Shown here piece by piece: positions 22,620 through 34,899 of a stretch of DNA of 64,000 nt. The position numbers and the translations under genes are program-made. Source of the DNA: Enoplosus armatus (taxonomy: Eukaryota; Chordata; Actinopteri; Centrarchiformes; Enoplosidae); assembly GCF_043641665.1 (NCBI RefSeq), contig NC_092183.1, positions 7,083,001 to 7,147,000 of the forward strand. The letters run 5' to 3'. The notes beneath the pieces were generated by a model. That model saw nothing but the letters and a program-made list of their open reading frames with translations. It searched no databases and was not told where the DNA came from. Numbering within the stretch: the stretch's first letter is position 1; every line of letters starts with the position of its first letter.

Positions 22620-25600
22620 ACCTTTACACCGAACCTATGGGAGGACTGGGATGAAAGATGGGGGGCGTGGAGAGACAGAGAGACACATACACATCCCCCA
22701 CCTAACACACGTGCACGTTCACGGCAGCTCAGGGAGATGATTGAATCAGGGTTGGGCTGGCTGACTGGTGGGTTATGTTGTGTAACCACTCCATCAAAGC
22801 AAAGAGAAAGAGAGGGAGAGAGTGGCCCATGGGCTTGCAGAGTGCCACACCCCCTTTCCTGGATCAGTTAGAAATACTTTTTGACTCAAGCACATGGCAA
22901 CAACGCCGCACGTGCTGTAAAATGCTTTTTTTCCTACCTTTTCCTCTCTACTTTTTACTTCTTTGAGAGTTTCTCAGCGTCAGTTTTGCAACATACACAA
23001 CATAAAACACGCCACCATTCAATACAAAAGAGAGAAAACCAAACAAGCGAAAACAGCCACTCTTGCATTCAAAACAGTGTGTGTCTGTCAACTTTTTTGA
23101 ATTCATTAAAATCATGAAGCCGGAGAATAGTTTTCATTGTGTGTGTGCCTCATCCAGCGAATAAAAAGAAAGAAAGCTTGTACATGTGTCTACGCCCCCA
23201 CCCCTCACGCTGCTGCAGTTGTGGGTTCCCATTGTCTCCAACTCCTTGGGTACAGCCGTGCTCATGCATAATTACAGAAACAAACAAATATATGCGTTGT
23301 TGTGTCATTATTGTTGTCCTAGTTGTGTAAAGGAAACATTGAACGTCCATAAACATGTTTCTATACTTCACATAGGTTGTGCAGTGAGGGGGGATTTTAG
23401 TGTTCAGCTGATGCTGTTATACACAAACTGAGGTGACTTTAGAGAACGTGGTAGCCTCTCATGAAGGCTTGCAGCATGATTTAGTCCTCACCAGTGTGAG
23501 TGCAGACAGATTACAACATACAGTGCTTCTACGTGTCGCCAGCACGTCCATGTTGAACTGGTGATCTTTCCATTATAGTCACTGTGGCCCAAGAGCATAC
23601 AGCTGCTGCAGGAACTGTGACCTTTCAGTAACTGTAAGCACTAAGTCACCAGGCAGAAGATCTTGAAATAAAGTCAAATTGTGTGACTCTGGATGCATTA
23701 CAGGCAAGCGCATAGAAAGTGCAGCTTTTTGGATTCATCTTTTTTATCATGGTTGTTGATAACAACATTAAAGAGCCATTTGAGCAGACATGTGGAGCAA
23801 CAACACAATTGTTGGATGGATGAAAAATGAATATAGAATGGATCTCAGTTGCTTTCTTAGATACCATCTTAGAGGGCCTGATGGTCATAGCCAAGGGTGA
23901 GCTGTGATGTTCTCACCTAAATCAGATGGCTTTATCCTCTAAACAGCCGTTCTTTCAGGGAATGCCTGAAACTCAGCTCTGCGCTTAGGATTCATTGTCT
24001 TGGGACCATGAATGTTTCTACCAAATTTTATGGAAATGTATGTAATTTTTGTTAGACATTTCACTCTGGACTTGTATGACAATGACAGGACCTGTATATT
24101 GTATAAGTGATCCAACCAGACTCACATTGCTGAATGTATGAAGCTGGGAAAATAAGTTTTTTATCTGTACGTGTGGTCTAGTGTGTGTCTGTGTTTGAGG
24201 AGGCTTCAGTTAAAGAATACCCGTCGGACGGTACGTACCACTGTCACACAGAGTCAGATGCCACATATTCTAAATATCTCTTTGATTTACGGTCTGAATT
24301 TTGTAGTCATACGCAGATTTTAACACGTGTTAACACATACTTGCTCAACCTCTGCTGAGATGTGATTCCATCCAAGAGTAATTGTGAAAACACTGTAATT
24401 GATCAGCACTTTGTGATGCAAAGCACTAATCTTGTTAACTTTTGTTATATTCGAATGGTTCAGAAGAAGGTGACGCTTTAACAAGTATTCATCTCACTAT
24501 CTTTCTTTGGTACAACTTGCTTTGTACTTCATCCTCCTTCCAAATGCTGATTGTATGTGCTGCAATCAGCAATTAATCACACGTCCTTCTGGTGGGATAC
24601 ATTTTACTGAGTAGATCAACTTGCAGCAGAGCTATGTCAACAAGTTTACTCTGTCAGACCGGATTAGTTGCAGAGAACAAAAGGTGTCACACTTTGGCTC
24701 AGAGGAGTTTTAGTCTTGATATTTGTGGCCTCTAAATAAAACGTCCTTTTAAAAACTATACAGTTATTTAGAATTAAAATACAGAAACTTTCAGAAGGAA
24801 GACAATTATCATTCTAACATCCTTATTACACCAGTTTTCCCACTCTTAGTTATCATCAGTGAAAGCAGAACGTAAAGTTATCAGTCCATCAGACAAGTGT
24901 TCAAACCTGTTATATCATAATTTCTTAAATGGCTATTATTCTTCTGATTGACTTGATTGGGTCTATGCAAAGTTAGTTATTTATCCCATTAATCATTTAT
25001 TGTGAGTTTGGATCCTGTCTTGGCTAGTTAAAGACATTCACGACATTTTCAACTATTCTGTTAAGAAATGTGGGAAAACTCTGTATTTAAGGGTTTATTC
25101 TGTATGTTATTTATTCAGGTATCTTTCTACACCTTCAGCATGTGTGTACTTGTGTCACCTAAACATTTGCTGCTGCATAGCAGAGTTGGTTAAGCAGGTT
25201 TGTCAGGTCATATAGCTGAAGGGTTAACAGTGCTGCTGCATTCTCACTTTGGGGCACACTGAAGGTTTTAGCTTTTTAATGTTCAAGAAAGGGTTAGCCA
25301 CATCACAATCGTCTGCCCTAACCTTGAATACAAAGAAAAGTGTTGCCACTATAGGACGAAGAGTGGAACTGAGCTAATTGTGTTTAGAATCCCCCCAGCA
25401 GTTTTTTGTTTTGCTTTCATTTGCAAAAAACAAAACAAAAACAAGGCACACCTAGGCCGCATGCATGTATGCGTTGTTTACCATGCTAATATTCGAACAA
25501 TGCCTGATACAAGTCTGACCCGATCTCTTGCAAATAATAGCGTGGACAGTCACGTCCTGGAGAATGGATTTGAGAAACAAATGGAATTTGCTTGCAGCCC

Positions 25601-26036
25601 AACAGATGTTAGAGAGGTGGCTGGTTGATGTGAATTGTTGCTCAACATGGCCTGTTCACTTGTGAGTGTGAAAAATGCACTCAGACGTGAATCATGAAGA
25701 CTATAAAACAACTGCTGATGGATTATTTTTTTAAACATTGCAGATGAAACTGAACGAAAAGAGGAAGACAACCCTCCTTTTAATACTGTGTGAAACACAA
25801 GATAGTTGTTCCAACACGTGTGTGTCCACTGACAGTTTCTGTGTATCCAGGCAGAATAATACTGAGGCCTCTCAGAGTTTCTCCTGAAGACTGCAGGCAA
25901 CAAAGCAAGTGCAGAAACACTGTGACTGTAAGCTTGTCAGAGGAGAGTCACCATCTTTAAATAGATGCATGATGTTTACCTGTGCTGAACTGGGTTATCA
26001 CACTCACACACACACGCACACACACACACACATCAG

Positions 26037-26080
<44 letters not shown>

Positions 26081-26630
26081 CAGGCACACACTGGAATGTT
26101 GTCAACAAACACCCCTCCCCAGGTCAGCTCCATGGTTACCACCCCTGTCCCAGCAATGCAAATACACACACAAAGACAAACAAAACCAACACTACCTAAA
26201 TAACTAGTTTGAGGTTTGAGGTTTTCAGGCTTATTGTCCCTAGAGAGATTCTGGCCACTACCAGGCAGATTATACATTAATACATACATATTTACAGAAA
26301 CATGCAGGTTGAATGAACCTTATATTGAAAACAGAGCACACTGATACACAAATACACACTGGGGAAAAGGGTGTGATGCAGATGGTCACTTTTATTAGAT
26401 TTTCTTGCTAATATTTAGTTTCTTTTCATGGTAAATAGTGATTTTTTTTTTTTCATTCCCAAATGTTATTTTTGGATGAGCCTAAGAAGGATTGTATAGT
26501 GTCTCAAAGCACCACTGTGAGGCTGTGAAGTAAATAACATTAGCAAATTTAAGGAAGAAGAGGAGACATTAGCTTGACTACTTCAAGTTATTGTTATCTG
26601 TGGAATTTCAATATGCCCAAGATATGTAGG
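22620..26630. other. Intergenic region upstream of the unrecognised gene
   Basis: No gene is recognised. Open frames are short, with no splice-consistent continuation. A CA microsatellite lies at its right part (about 26003-26080). Confidence 0.5.
26003..26080 (+). repeat. CA microsatellite with an internal CATCAGGCA interruption
   Basis: A CA tract of about 80 bases is interrupted by CATCAGGCACAC, and the same CATCAGGCA phrase closes the tract. This suggests an internal duplication of the repeat with its flank. Confidence 0.85.
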
Positions 26631-26639
26631 CATTCTGTC

Positions 26640-27983
26640 AAAAGCTGTGAAGGATCTCTGTGCATGCTTGGACTGTACTGACTGGGATGTCTTCAGGACC
26701 ATCTGTCTGGATGAGTTCACAGAAGCTGTGATGTCCTACATCAGCTTCTGTGGAGTGCTGTATACCAACATGCAGCATGGTGAGTTATAAGAATGCCAAA
26801 CCCTGGATCACAGCTAAGCTCAAACAGCTAACGTGTGAAAAGGAAGAAGCGTTCAGGAGTGGGGACAGCCCTCTGTTAAACCTCCCACCTCAGAGGCCCC
26901 CTCCTCCCCTACCATGATGGAGAGGGACATTAACAGGCTTTTCAAGATACAGATCCCCCCGCAAAGCAGCCTGACCAGACTCTGTCTCTCCTTTCACAGT
27001 GAAGCAGTGTGCTGACCCGCTGTCTCTGGTATTCATAGACATCTTTAACACCTCACTGAAGACATGCCATGTGCCAGCCTGCTTCAAAAGCTCCACCATC
27101 ACCACCTCCTCTAAAAACCAAGGCCCACAGGACTTAATGACTACAGAGCCACAGATGTGACCTCTGTGATAATAAAGTCATTTGAGCACCCTCACCAAGA
27201 AGGCACAGCAGAGGATGTACTTCCTGCGGCATCTGAAGAAATTCAGCCTACCAAAGTCAATGATGGTGCACGTCTACACCGCCATCATTGAGTCCGTCCA
27301 TTGTATAATTTCCCCCCGGGGATTAATAAAGTATTTCTGATTCTGATTCTGATTCTGATCCTCACCTCCTCCATCACCATCTGGTATGCTGCTGCCAAGG
27401 ACATGGGCAGACTTCAATGTATCATTCACTCCACTCAGAGGGTGATTGGCTGCAATCTGCCATCCCTGAGGCGAGCAGGAAAGATTGTGGCCAACCTCTC
27501 TCACCCCAGACCAAAACTTTTTGAAATACTCCCCTCCGCTGAGGTCCATCAAAACCAAAACCGCACACCACAAGAACAGTTTCTCCAAGATTGCAGCTGG
27601 CCTCATCAACAGGGCCCGGGTCCCCCACTGACACTTGGACACTCCATGTTACATTAACATCAAGTCTCCAAATCTAACTGAAAAAAAAAATTGAAAATCT
27701 TGGGTTATTATGTTCATACATTGCACGTATTCTTCATACTGTGAACAGTTGCACATCCTTTAGTCAATATTTTACTTGGTTTGAAACAACTCTTTTCATT
27801 TTAAAACATATAGTTTACATAATTTTTATTATAAATTTATGATCCTTGACTTTTGCAGTACTTGTTTTTTCTTTTCTCTTACTTTGTTTATTGTGACCAT
27901 TATGCACCAAAGTACCAATGATCACAAAGTCCAATTCTTTGTATATGAAGACCTACTTGGTAATAAACATTTCTGATTCTAGA
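26640..27983 (+). mobile_element. Decayed, internally deleted CR1/L2-type LINE copy
   Basis: Broken reading frames resemble the pol ORF of fish L2/Rex1-like non-LTR retrotransposons. The left part reads like the endonuclease-RT linker (CTDWDVFR, then KPWITAKLKQL). Around 27190-27290 comes the region after the RT core (QQRMYFLRHLKKFSLPKS), then at 27360-27650 SSITIWYAAAKDMGRLQ and ending PPLTLGHSMLH. The catalytic RT core with its Y-A-D-D box is missing between about 27180 and 27195, so the copy is dead. The 3' end is GGTAATAAACATTTCTGATTC. A second element tail interrupts it at about 27299-27360. It is 5'-truncated. The clade is inferred from remembered phrases. Confidence 0.7.
27299..27360 (+). 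mobile_element. Second LINE-type 3' tail nested in the LINE coding region
   Basis: The host LINE frame reads I-I-E-S-V up to about 27298 and resumes L-T-S-S-I-T at about 27361. Between them lies GGGATTAATAAAGTATTTC followed by several TTCTGAT units, the form of a fish L2-type 3' end. Without these roughly 62 bases the frame joins cleanly. Confidence 0.65.
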
Positions 27984-28237
27984 AAACCGTGTTTCACCCC
28001 AGCACACTTAATAATCGTACTTCATGAGAAAGGCTTCTGAAGTCTCTGACCCTGCCCCCCCTGCTATAAAGGTGATATCCATTTACTTCCAACCCCTGAC
28101 CTCCCTCCCTCTAGAGCCACCAACTCTCACCAATTCTTGTGACCCCTGACCTTCCTGAATTCCACCACAGCTGCCCACCCACATACACAGACAGACACTT
28201 ACCTTTTTATAAATTCTAGCACACTGTTCTCCAACAT

Positions 28238-28276
28238 GTCAATTCAATTCAATTTTATTTATATAGCACCAAATCA
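28238..28276 (+). repeat. Fragment of a common teleost interspersed repeat
   Basis: CAATTCAATTTTATTTATAT followed by AGCACCAAATCACAT is the start of a widely dispersed fish repeat. A longer diverged copy lies at 37070-37310. Family not named. Confidence 0.5.
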
Positions 28277-31237
28277 CATCTCATCTCATGTCTAATCGTT
28301 TATTATTATTATTGTTATCATTATTATTATTAATTGTTTAGTATTATTACTATTGTTTTTATCTTATATTATAAAAGTATTTTATTCTATTTTATTTTTG
28401 TATTGTCTGATTTTATTTGCCTCATATTTTTCCTGGGACATATTCAAGGTTTTGCCAAACTGAAGACAGATACAGACTGACTGACTGACTGAGTGTGTTA
28501 AAGAGCCACACCACACAGTAGTGTTGAAGACAAAGATAGCAGTGCGGGGTAAGACTCACTAAGAACGTCATCAGACAGTGTAATGCCAGGGACTCTCCAG
28601 TGTGTATTCATATCACAGAGCAGCGGGGGAGGGGGATAAAGAGAATGGGAGGAAGGTAAGGGGAGAGATAGGTCATCCTGGTATTAAGAGCAACTGTGCT
28701 CAGCTATCATTCAACAGAGAACAGACTTGCAAACACATTTCTCTCTCTGCATACCTTCAGCAGCTCTCTTGCTCTGACCCTCTTTTCTTTGACCGACACG
28801 CTCACATGCACAGACACAAAAACATCCCATCCATTCCTTTTTATATTATCTGTGCGTCTGTGCAGCCCTTAGGGGCTTTCTTCCTCTAAATCTATTCCAG
28901 GATTCCACATGTCTCTTGGAGACCAGCAGTATTCAAACTCAAACTCACCAGAAGACTCTGAAAAGTGCTACCCTTTCTCAATATAAAGCCATATCCAAAA
29001 CTAATAGCATAGCATAACTGTCTCCCTCTCTGTTTCTAACACTGTCAGTTTGTTTGTCCATCTACCAGCTGGATTTTTGGACTGACTGACTGACTGGACT
29101 GACCTCTTAAACCCACATGAGTTATTAATACAAAAGCACATTGAGAAGCCATGCATTATTAAAACCCACAGAACAACGTTTTAAAATGTAGTCCAGATCA
29201 CAAAGGGCCCAACCATAACAAATCCTGCTCAACGACAAAAGAAATGTCTGAAAGAATTATGGACAGAACATCTATCATTTCCCATTGATGTAATAGTGCA
29301 TGCATGTCATTCAAAATAATCCACTGGGTTTGAGTGTTTAACTCAATATGATATGAGAATGCATGGAAGTTTTGGATTATCAGCAGTTTTAGAAAATAAT
29401 TTACCTGTGGAACTTGTTGTGGGATTGGGCTTAAGAAGTAAAGAATAATAAGGATAGCAACTTCATTCCTTCAGTAAACTTTCTTGTGCACATTTAAGAG
29501 ATTTGTCTCCTTCACCTGGGCACACAACGCACAAATGAATCAAACTCAGAACCTCAATCAGACTTAACAGTTTCACCTGTGTGTGAATCAATTCTTATTT
29601 TGGGCAGTGCTTAGAGGTACACTCAGGGTCAGCATGTGCCATATGTAATTAAGGCAAGGGATTAAAATTAATTATATGATAAAAAAAAACTCTCCTGGAA
29701 ATGTAAGGCAGACAAATGTATGCACATATGTACAAAAATAACTTAGATGTGCACAAAACCTATGTACATATACATACTTGAATGCACAGTACACAAACAC
29801 TATACTGTACACATGTACATACATGCACATAAAGAACAAAGCTATTTAATAATAATTGTGAGATATCTTTGTGTGAAATGTTGTGTTCTGGACATTTTCA
29901 CCTCCCTGCTGCCCTCTCACTGAAAATGTACTACTAAGTGAATTTAAAGCAATTAAAGCATAGAAGCAGCCAATGAATCACTTAAAGCTACCGTGTATAT
30001 TGTCTTACCAAGCCCTAGCAAGTTAGTTCAAAGTCAGGTAAGCTGAAAGAAATACCATCGCAGGGCAGAAGCCATTACAGGCAGCTTTGTGCTGCTGCAG
30101 TCTGCAGGGGTTCCTGAAAGGGGCTGAAGGAGAAAAGAGAGGGGGATGGGTGTACGGGTGTCAGGAGAGAGGAGTAAAAATTAGAAGAAACTATAAAGTG
30201 TGTAACCCTATGTGTCTGAAAGAGAGAGATAGACAGAGAGAGGAAGACACAGAAAGAAAGTAGAACAGAGTGAGAGGGTATGGAGGAAATAAGTATAGAC
30301 AGATAGAGCCAGAAAGAGAATGAGGAAGAGAGAGAAACAAATGTGAGACAGAGCACATGGTGGAACAGTGCAGCAGGAGTTTTTGATTTCAGAGGTTATT
30401 GGTCTGAAAACTCTCTGGTGTGAAAGGTGCCACGCAGGAAGCTCAAGATGTCCCCCTTCATGCATTCCTCCTGCTGCTGTTACTTCAAAGAAATGTTTTT
30501 TTTTTACTCTATGAGGACAAGGGAAGATTCAGCTTTCAGAACACAAATGTGGGATTTAGAAGACAGCTTGTGAAAATGACCATAAAAGAGAAAGTAATCT
30601 GGATTCATTGTTATCAGCACATGTCAGTGAGGAGCTTGTATGGAGTCTCTTTTGATTTTGCGTAAAATGCACCAAAGTTGCAATTAAGTGGACCACAAGA
30701 TAAACCTAAAGAAAAAAAAGTGAAGACTTGGAGAAATGGATTATACCTTGCTCCTTTAGAAGGCATGAGAGGAAACACTGGGTGTTGATTTAGTATGATA
30801 AGGTTTGAGTTAATATTGTACAAACTATTGAAATCACCAAGCTGTTAAATGACTCATAGTAGTAGTAAAACACAAACAAATTAATGGTGGCAGCTGTAAT
30901 CATCCCTGTTATGTCAACAGATATGACAGTATGTCCAGTTAGCTATTTCCAGGTGTTAATCCTAGACTGGCTGAGAAGATGTGTTTTGGTAAAATGAGTG
31001 TTATTTCTTTGCTACAAATCTATTGTCAAGCTGCCATTGAGTAAGGCACTTACCCACCAGCTGCAGTGTGGTTGTGCTGAAGAAATAATAATAAATAAAT
31101 AATAAATATACACTGGGCATTAGCATCTGTCTACACACTTGCACTGCCCCCTCGTGGTTAATTTGCACCATAAAACAATACACACTTTCTACATTCCTAT
31201 GCCTTTTCTAGCAGCTTTTCCTCCCCACAAACACTAT

Positions 31238-31240
<3 letters not shown>

Positions 31241-31305
<65 letters not shown>
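31241..31305 (+). repeat. GT microsatellite, about 65 bases
   Basis: An uninterrupted GT dinucleotide run of about 32 units, likely length-polymorphic. Confidence 0.95.
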
Positions 31306-31307
<2 letters not shown>

Positions 31308-32668
31308 AAAAGAGAGAAAAAGCCAAAAAAGACAGAGGACAGTGTGTAAACCACAGTAAGAGTTTTCCAGTTATGGGTTGTTGGTTTCTGCTGTGGAAGC
31401 TGCCAACAACCTCACATTGTCCCCCCGGACTGATATTTTTTGTGTTGTTCTCTCAATGACTTGCAGAAAACTCTTCTCTAAATAACGTGATTGGGGTGTT
31501 GCGACCCATAGTGCTTAACTCTCTCACAGAGTTTAGTGTCATGAATCAGGAATAGCTGTTGTCATAAAATGACACTCTGACTTTAAAAAAGAAAGATATT
31601 CTGAAATATGAGCTAATGCACACATCCACATAGACACACACACTAACACACATACATACCCCCTGTACTGTGTAAGTGACAGCATAACGCAGTAAAGATA
31701 TGTATGTGTGTAGATTTTCCCTTATAGAGGCTTGAAGAAGACACCATATCCAGTTGCCCTAAAACCGAGAGAAACAACATGTTCAATCCCTCTTGACATA
31801 TATAGGATTACAGATCATGTGTGAATGTCCTGTACACATGTCCGGACCATGTGTGGCTGTATGTCAGCCTGTGGCTCTGGCAACAAGCGGCACATGTCAG
31901 AGACAAAGATAAAAGGTTATGAATGGATATCCAGAATTAGGTGCTAAGCGATTTTTAGCCATGACTTTGAAACTAAATGACATTAAGAGTTAATCGCAAC
32001 CCTTAATATGAAATAAATTGTCCCTACCATTTCTGTGACATTAATAATGTCTTTGAATATCTCTGATTTATGACTCAACCAACCAAGGCCTTTCCTTGTA
32101 ACTTTTAGCAGTTTAAAAAGTAAGAAAAGCCTAATTGTGAGTGCATAATGAAGACAAAAAATGCACATGGAAGTTAGGATCAGGGTCGACTTAAGCAAAG
32201 TACAGTAAAGGTTGTTCCTTGAAGAAGTGCCTGGATAACGTGTGTTGGAAATACTTTTGCTGCAAGAGTGGACTCTCTGGACTAAAGAAGAATTTCCACG
32301 TCCACTGCGACCCTCCAAAGTATAAGCAGATGTAGCTAATGGAGGGATGGATGGCACATAAAACCAAATAATAACCAAGAACACCATCATTCTGCTAGTT
32401 AAACAAGGACCAATAACATAAAACAGAAAGTTCAGTTACGGTGCTGTATTTATTGTTTGTTGAAAAACAATGTCATCATCATGAAAATCTTATATTTACA
32501 AAGAAATATGGCATCAAATTAAATATAAAGACAAAATATGTAGACATAAAGGTAGATTTCTATATTAGTATTTCTAATAGTATTTTTCTGTGGGTGATAT
32601 TGCAGACATGTTTTTAGGTTTTCCAAGGTTTTGTTGCTCTAGCCAGAGAACTGTTGGTAGACCAGCTA

Positions 32669-32692
32669 CTATATATATATATATATATATAT
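32669..32692. repeat. AT dinucleotide run
   Basis: Alternating A and T for about 24 bases, directly after GACCAGCTACT. Confidence 0.9.
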
Positions 32693-34307
32693 CATTCACA
32701 TTTTGTCCTGAGATTCAAACAATTCCCATGTGCTATTTTCTCATTTACACATTTCGTTTACAGTATCATCATTGTTTAATTAAAGCCTTAAATCAAAGTC
32801 TCCAGAAATTTCACAGAGAGCAGCTCTCTTGGTTTGGATATACAAGTCTCCTCTGACCTTAAAATACTGCTTTCAGGTAAATACTATGGGACTTAAGCAG
32901 CAGGTTTGTCCAGTGTCACCAAAAAGAAAATAAGGACAACAGAGAAAGAAAAGAATATGATCCAATTTCAGGTCATGTCTCGCAATGACCCAACATAATC
33001 TTATTAAAATCTACAAAAAACTTCAGTCAAGTTTGATTACCCGAGAACAAGTTGTTGCTTTGGACCATCAAGTCTTTCTGACAGATGTTCCTACTTGATT
33101 TGAATGCAACATGAATACATCATTCAGTCACTGAAAACAACTGCTACATGTAAAAACACATGCTTTCTACACTCCCTGTGTGTCTCCGCTTTTGTCTCAG
33201 GACTGCTGCTCAGTTCAATATTATACATAATATTATATATAATACACAATATAAACTACAAAGCACTCAGAGAGCACATAAGAAAACGTTTAGATATTTT
33301 CAATCAGTATCTGGATCAAGATCTGCATTAAAATACACGTAGTGATTGAGAGTGCTACTGAGTAGACGATAGTGTCCATGATTCTTGGCAAATATCTAAA
33401 TATCTCCTGTCTTTGAATATTTGGGTTAAATTGTGCCAAGAAATCAAGTGACTCATGAACACTGAGTTAAGGCCATTTCAATTCATCATGTTGTTGTGCT
33501 ACCTATCGGCAAAATGCCATCAATGTTGTAGGATTGCACAGAATGAATATGTGCAATCTAAATTAGATTGAAATTGCACAATACGTTCAAGAGTTGTACC
33601 AATTTATGTCAAATAAACCCACAACTACAAGACTACAAGAGGAAAATGGTACTACATATGCAGCTCATCCAACATGTAATGTACCAGAGTTTGTGAAAAT
33701 ATGGATAGATTGGTGCGAAAACGTTTTAATGGAAAATCTGTGCTGGCACTAATACATGTCGGAAAAAGGAATCCAGGGGAAGAATGGCGCCCACTCCTCA
33801 TGATTCAGGAGACAAAACAAAATGCTTCATAAATGGCCACATTTTGGCACCATGAGATTCACATTTGCACCTGAATATTTTAATTAATACCTTTAAGGTG
33901 CTTTTTGGGATATTCTGCTAATGAAAAAACAGACAGACATCCAAACAGACAGGAAAGCATAACCTCCTTGTTGGAGATAATAACAGCAGTCATGCGCACA
34001 GATGCCATTTTAACAATCAACATACATGGGAATAATATCTATTCTGGGTCTTATATGTTTTAGTGGCTCGGATAACGTGCTGTATACTCATGCCGTCGTA
34101 GTTTCAAACCTGGTGGCATCTCTGCAGCTTTCATCCCATCTGGGTCATCATCATATTCATTATCACAATAAAAAAAAAACAATACAAAAATAAGACGAAT
34201 CTTTAAAACATTATGAGCTCCAGTGCCAGCTCACTCAAGTCCCTGAGGCAGTTCAATAATCAAGACTGTCCATAACCTCACCACAGGCACAGAGTGATGG
34301 TCCTGGC

Positions 34308-34894
34308 TTATGGTTGTGACTGTGTTTGTGGTTGAACCATGTCTGTGTGAGGTGGAGGTGTGATGGGATACACAGGAGCGTTATGTTCTGAATAAGCTGG
34401 GGGAAGATCTTCAGGCTTAAATCCCAGCTGAAATACACAGAAAGAAACACAAAGTAAGAAAATTAAATACCAGGAAACACACTTTGAGGTAGATGTTATG
34501 TGAATTATTTTTGCTGTTTTTGGGGGTTTTGGGGACACAAAGTAAAAAGTGATGCATGCATCCTGGTCTGGCCAAGTAAAGTTTTCAGTTTTTATCTGTC
34601 AAGTGGTGTTGTTCTAGAATCACCTCATTATAGGAAGGTGGGGGCCCAGTGCTATATCGTGGTGGTGTGTGGAGCTCCTGGCTGTGTCGAGGCACCCTGA
34701 GGTGGTCTTCGCCGTCCTGCTGTGACAAGTTTCTTGGGAAGGGGATGAAATATATCGAACGAGGGCGCCCGTCATGCTCACTTCGTCTCCACGCCTCCCT
34801 CTCTATCTGCTCCTCCCTTAAGCGACTGCACGCCCTGCAGAAGGTCGTGCAGAACATGATGGAGAGGCCGAAGCCCAGGATGCCCAGGAAGATC
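34308..34894 (-). CDS. Single-pass membrane protein with two PPxY motifs; 3' exons only
   Basis: I do not recognise the family. Two exons join in phase 0 on the minus strand: 34624-34894 (acceptor TTCAAG|GATCTT, donor AATGAG|GTGATT) and 34308-34427 (acceptor ATTTCAG|CTGGGA, stop TAA at 34308-34310). The first encodes a hydrophobic segment (IFLGILGFGLSIMFCTTFC) followed by a basic, Cys- and Arg-rich stretch (RACSRLREEQIEREAWRR), which by the positive-inside rule puts the C-terminus in the cytosol. The tail carries GPPPSYNE and, in the last exon, LPPAYSE, both PPxY motifs that bind WW domains of NEDD4-type ubiquitin ligases. It ends in a Pro/Gln-rich stretch. The first exon starts with a single G completing a split codon, so at least one coding exon lies upstream (higher coordinates). 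I could not identify it. Confidence 0.7.
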
Positions 34895-34899
34895 CTTGA

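Larger units (their letters stand above)
28280..34250. other. Gene-poor intergenic stretch
   Basis: No splice-consistent coding exon was found. Contents are CTGA tetranucleotide repeats (about 28474-28491 and 29081-29098), a GA-rich tract (about 30216-30350), a long GT microsatellite (31241-31305), an AT dinucleotide run (about 32669-32692) and AT-rich sequence around 33220-33260. Open frames over the GA tract are Ser/Leu shadows. The left end of the PPxY gene's 3' UTR probably falls within 32.4-34.3 kb; a minus-strand AATAAA occurs at about 32449. Confidence 0.5.

Noticed and set aside
25909..26203. His/Thr-repeat open frames
   Set aside because: Direct translation of the CA microsatellite.
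30075..30465. Minus-strand Ser/Leu/Phe-rich frames resembling membrane proteins
   Set aside because: Shadow of the GAGA-type tract at about 30216-30350.
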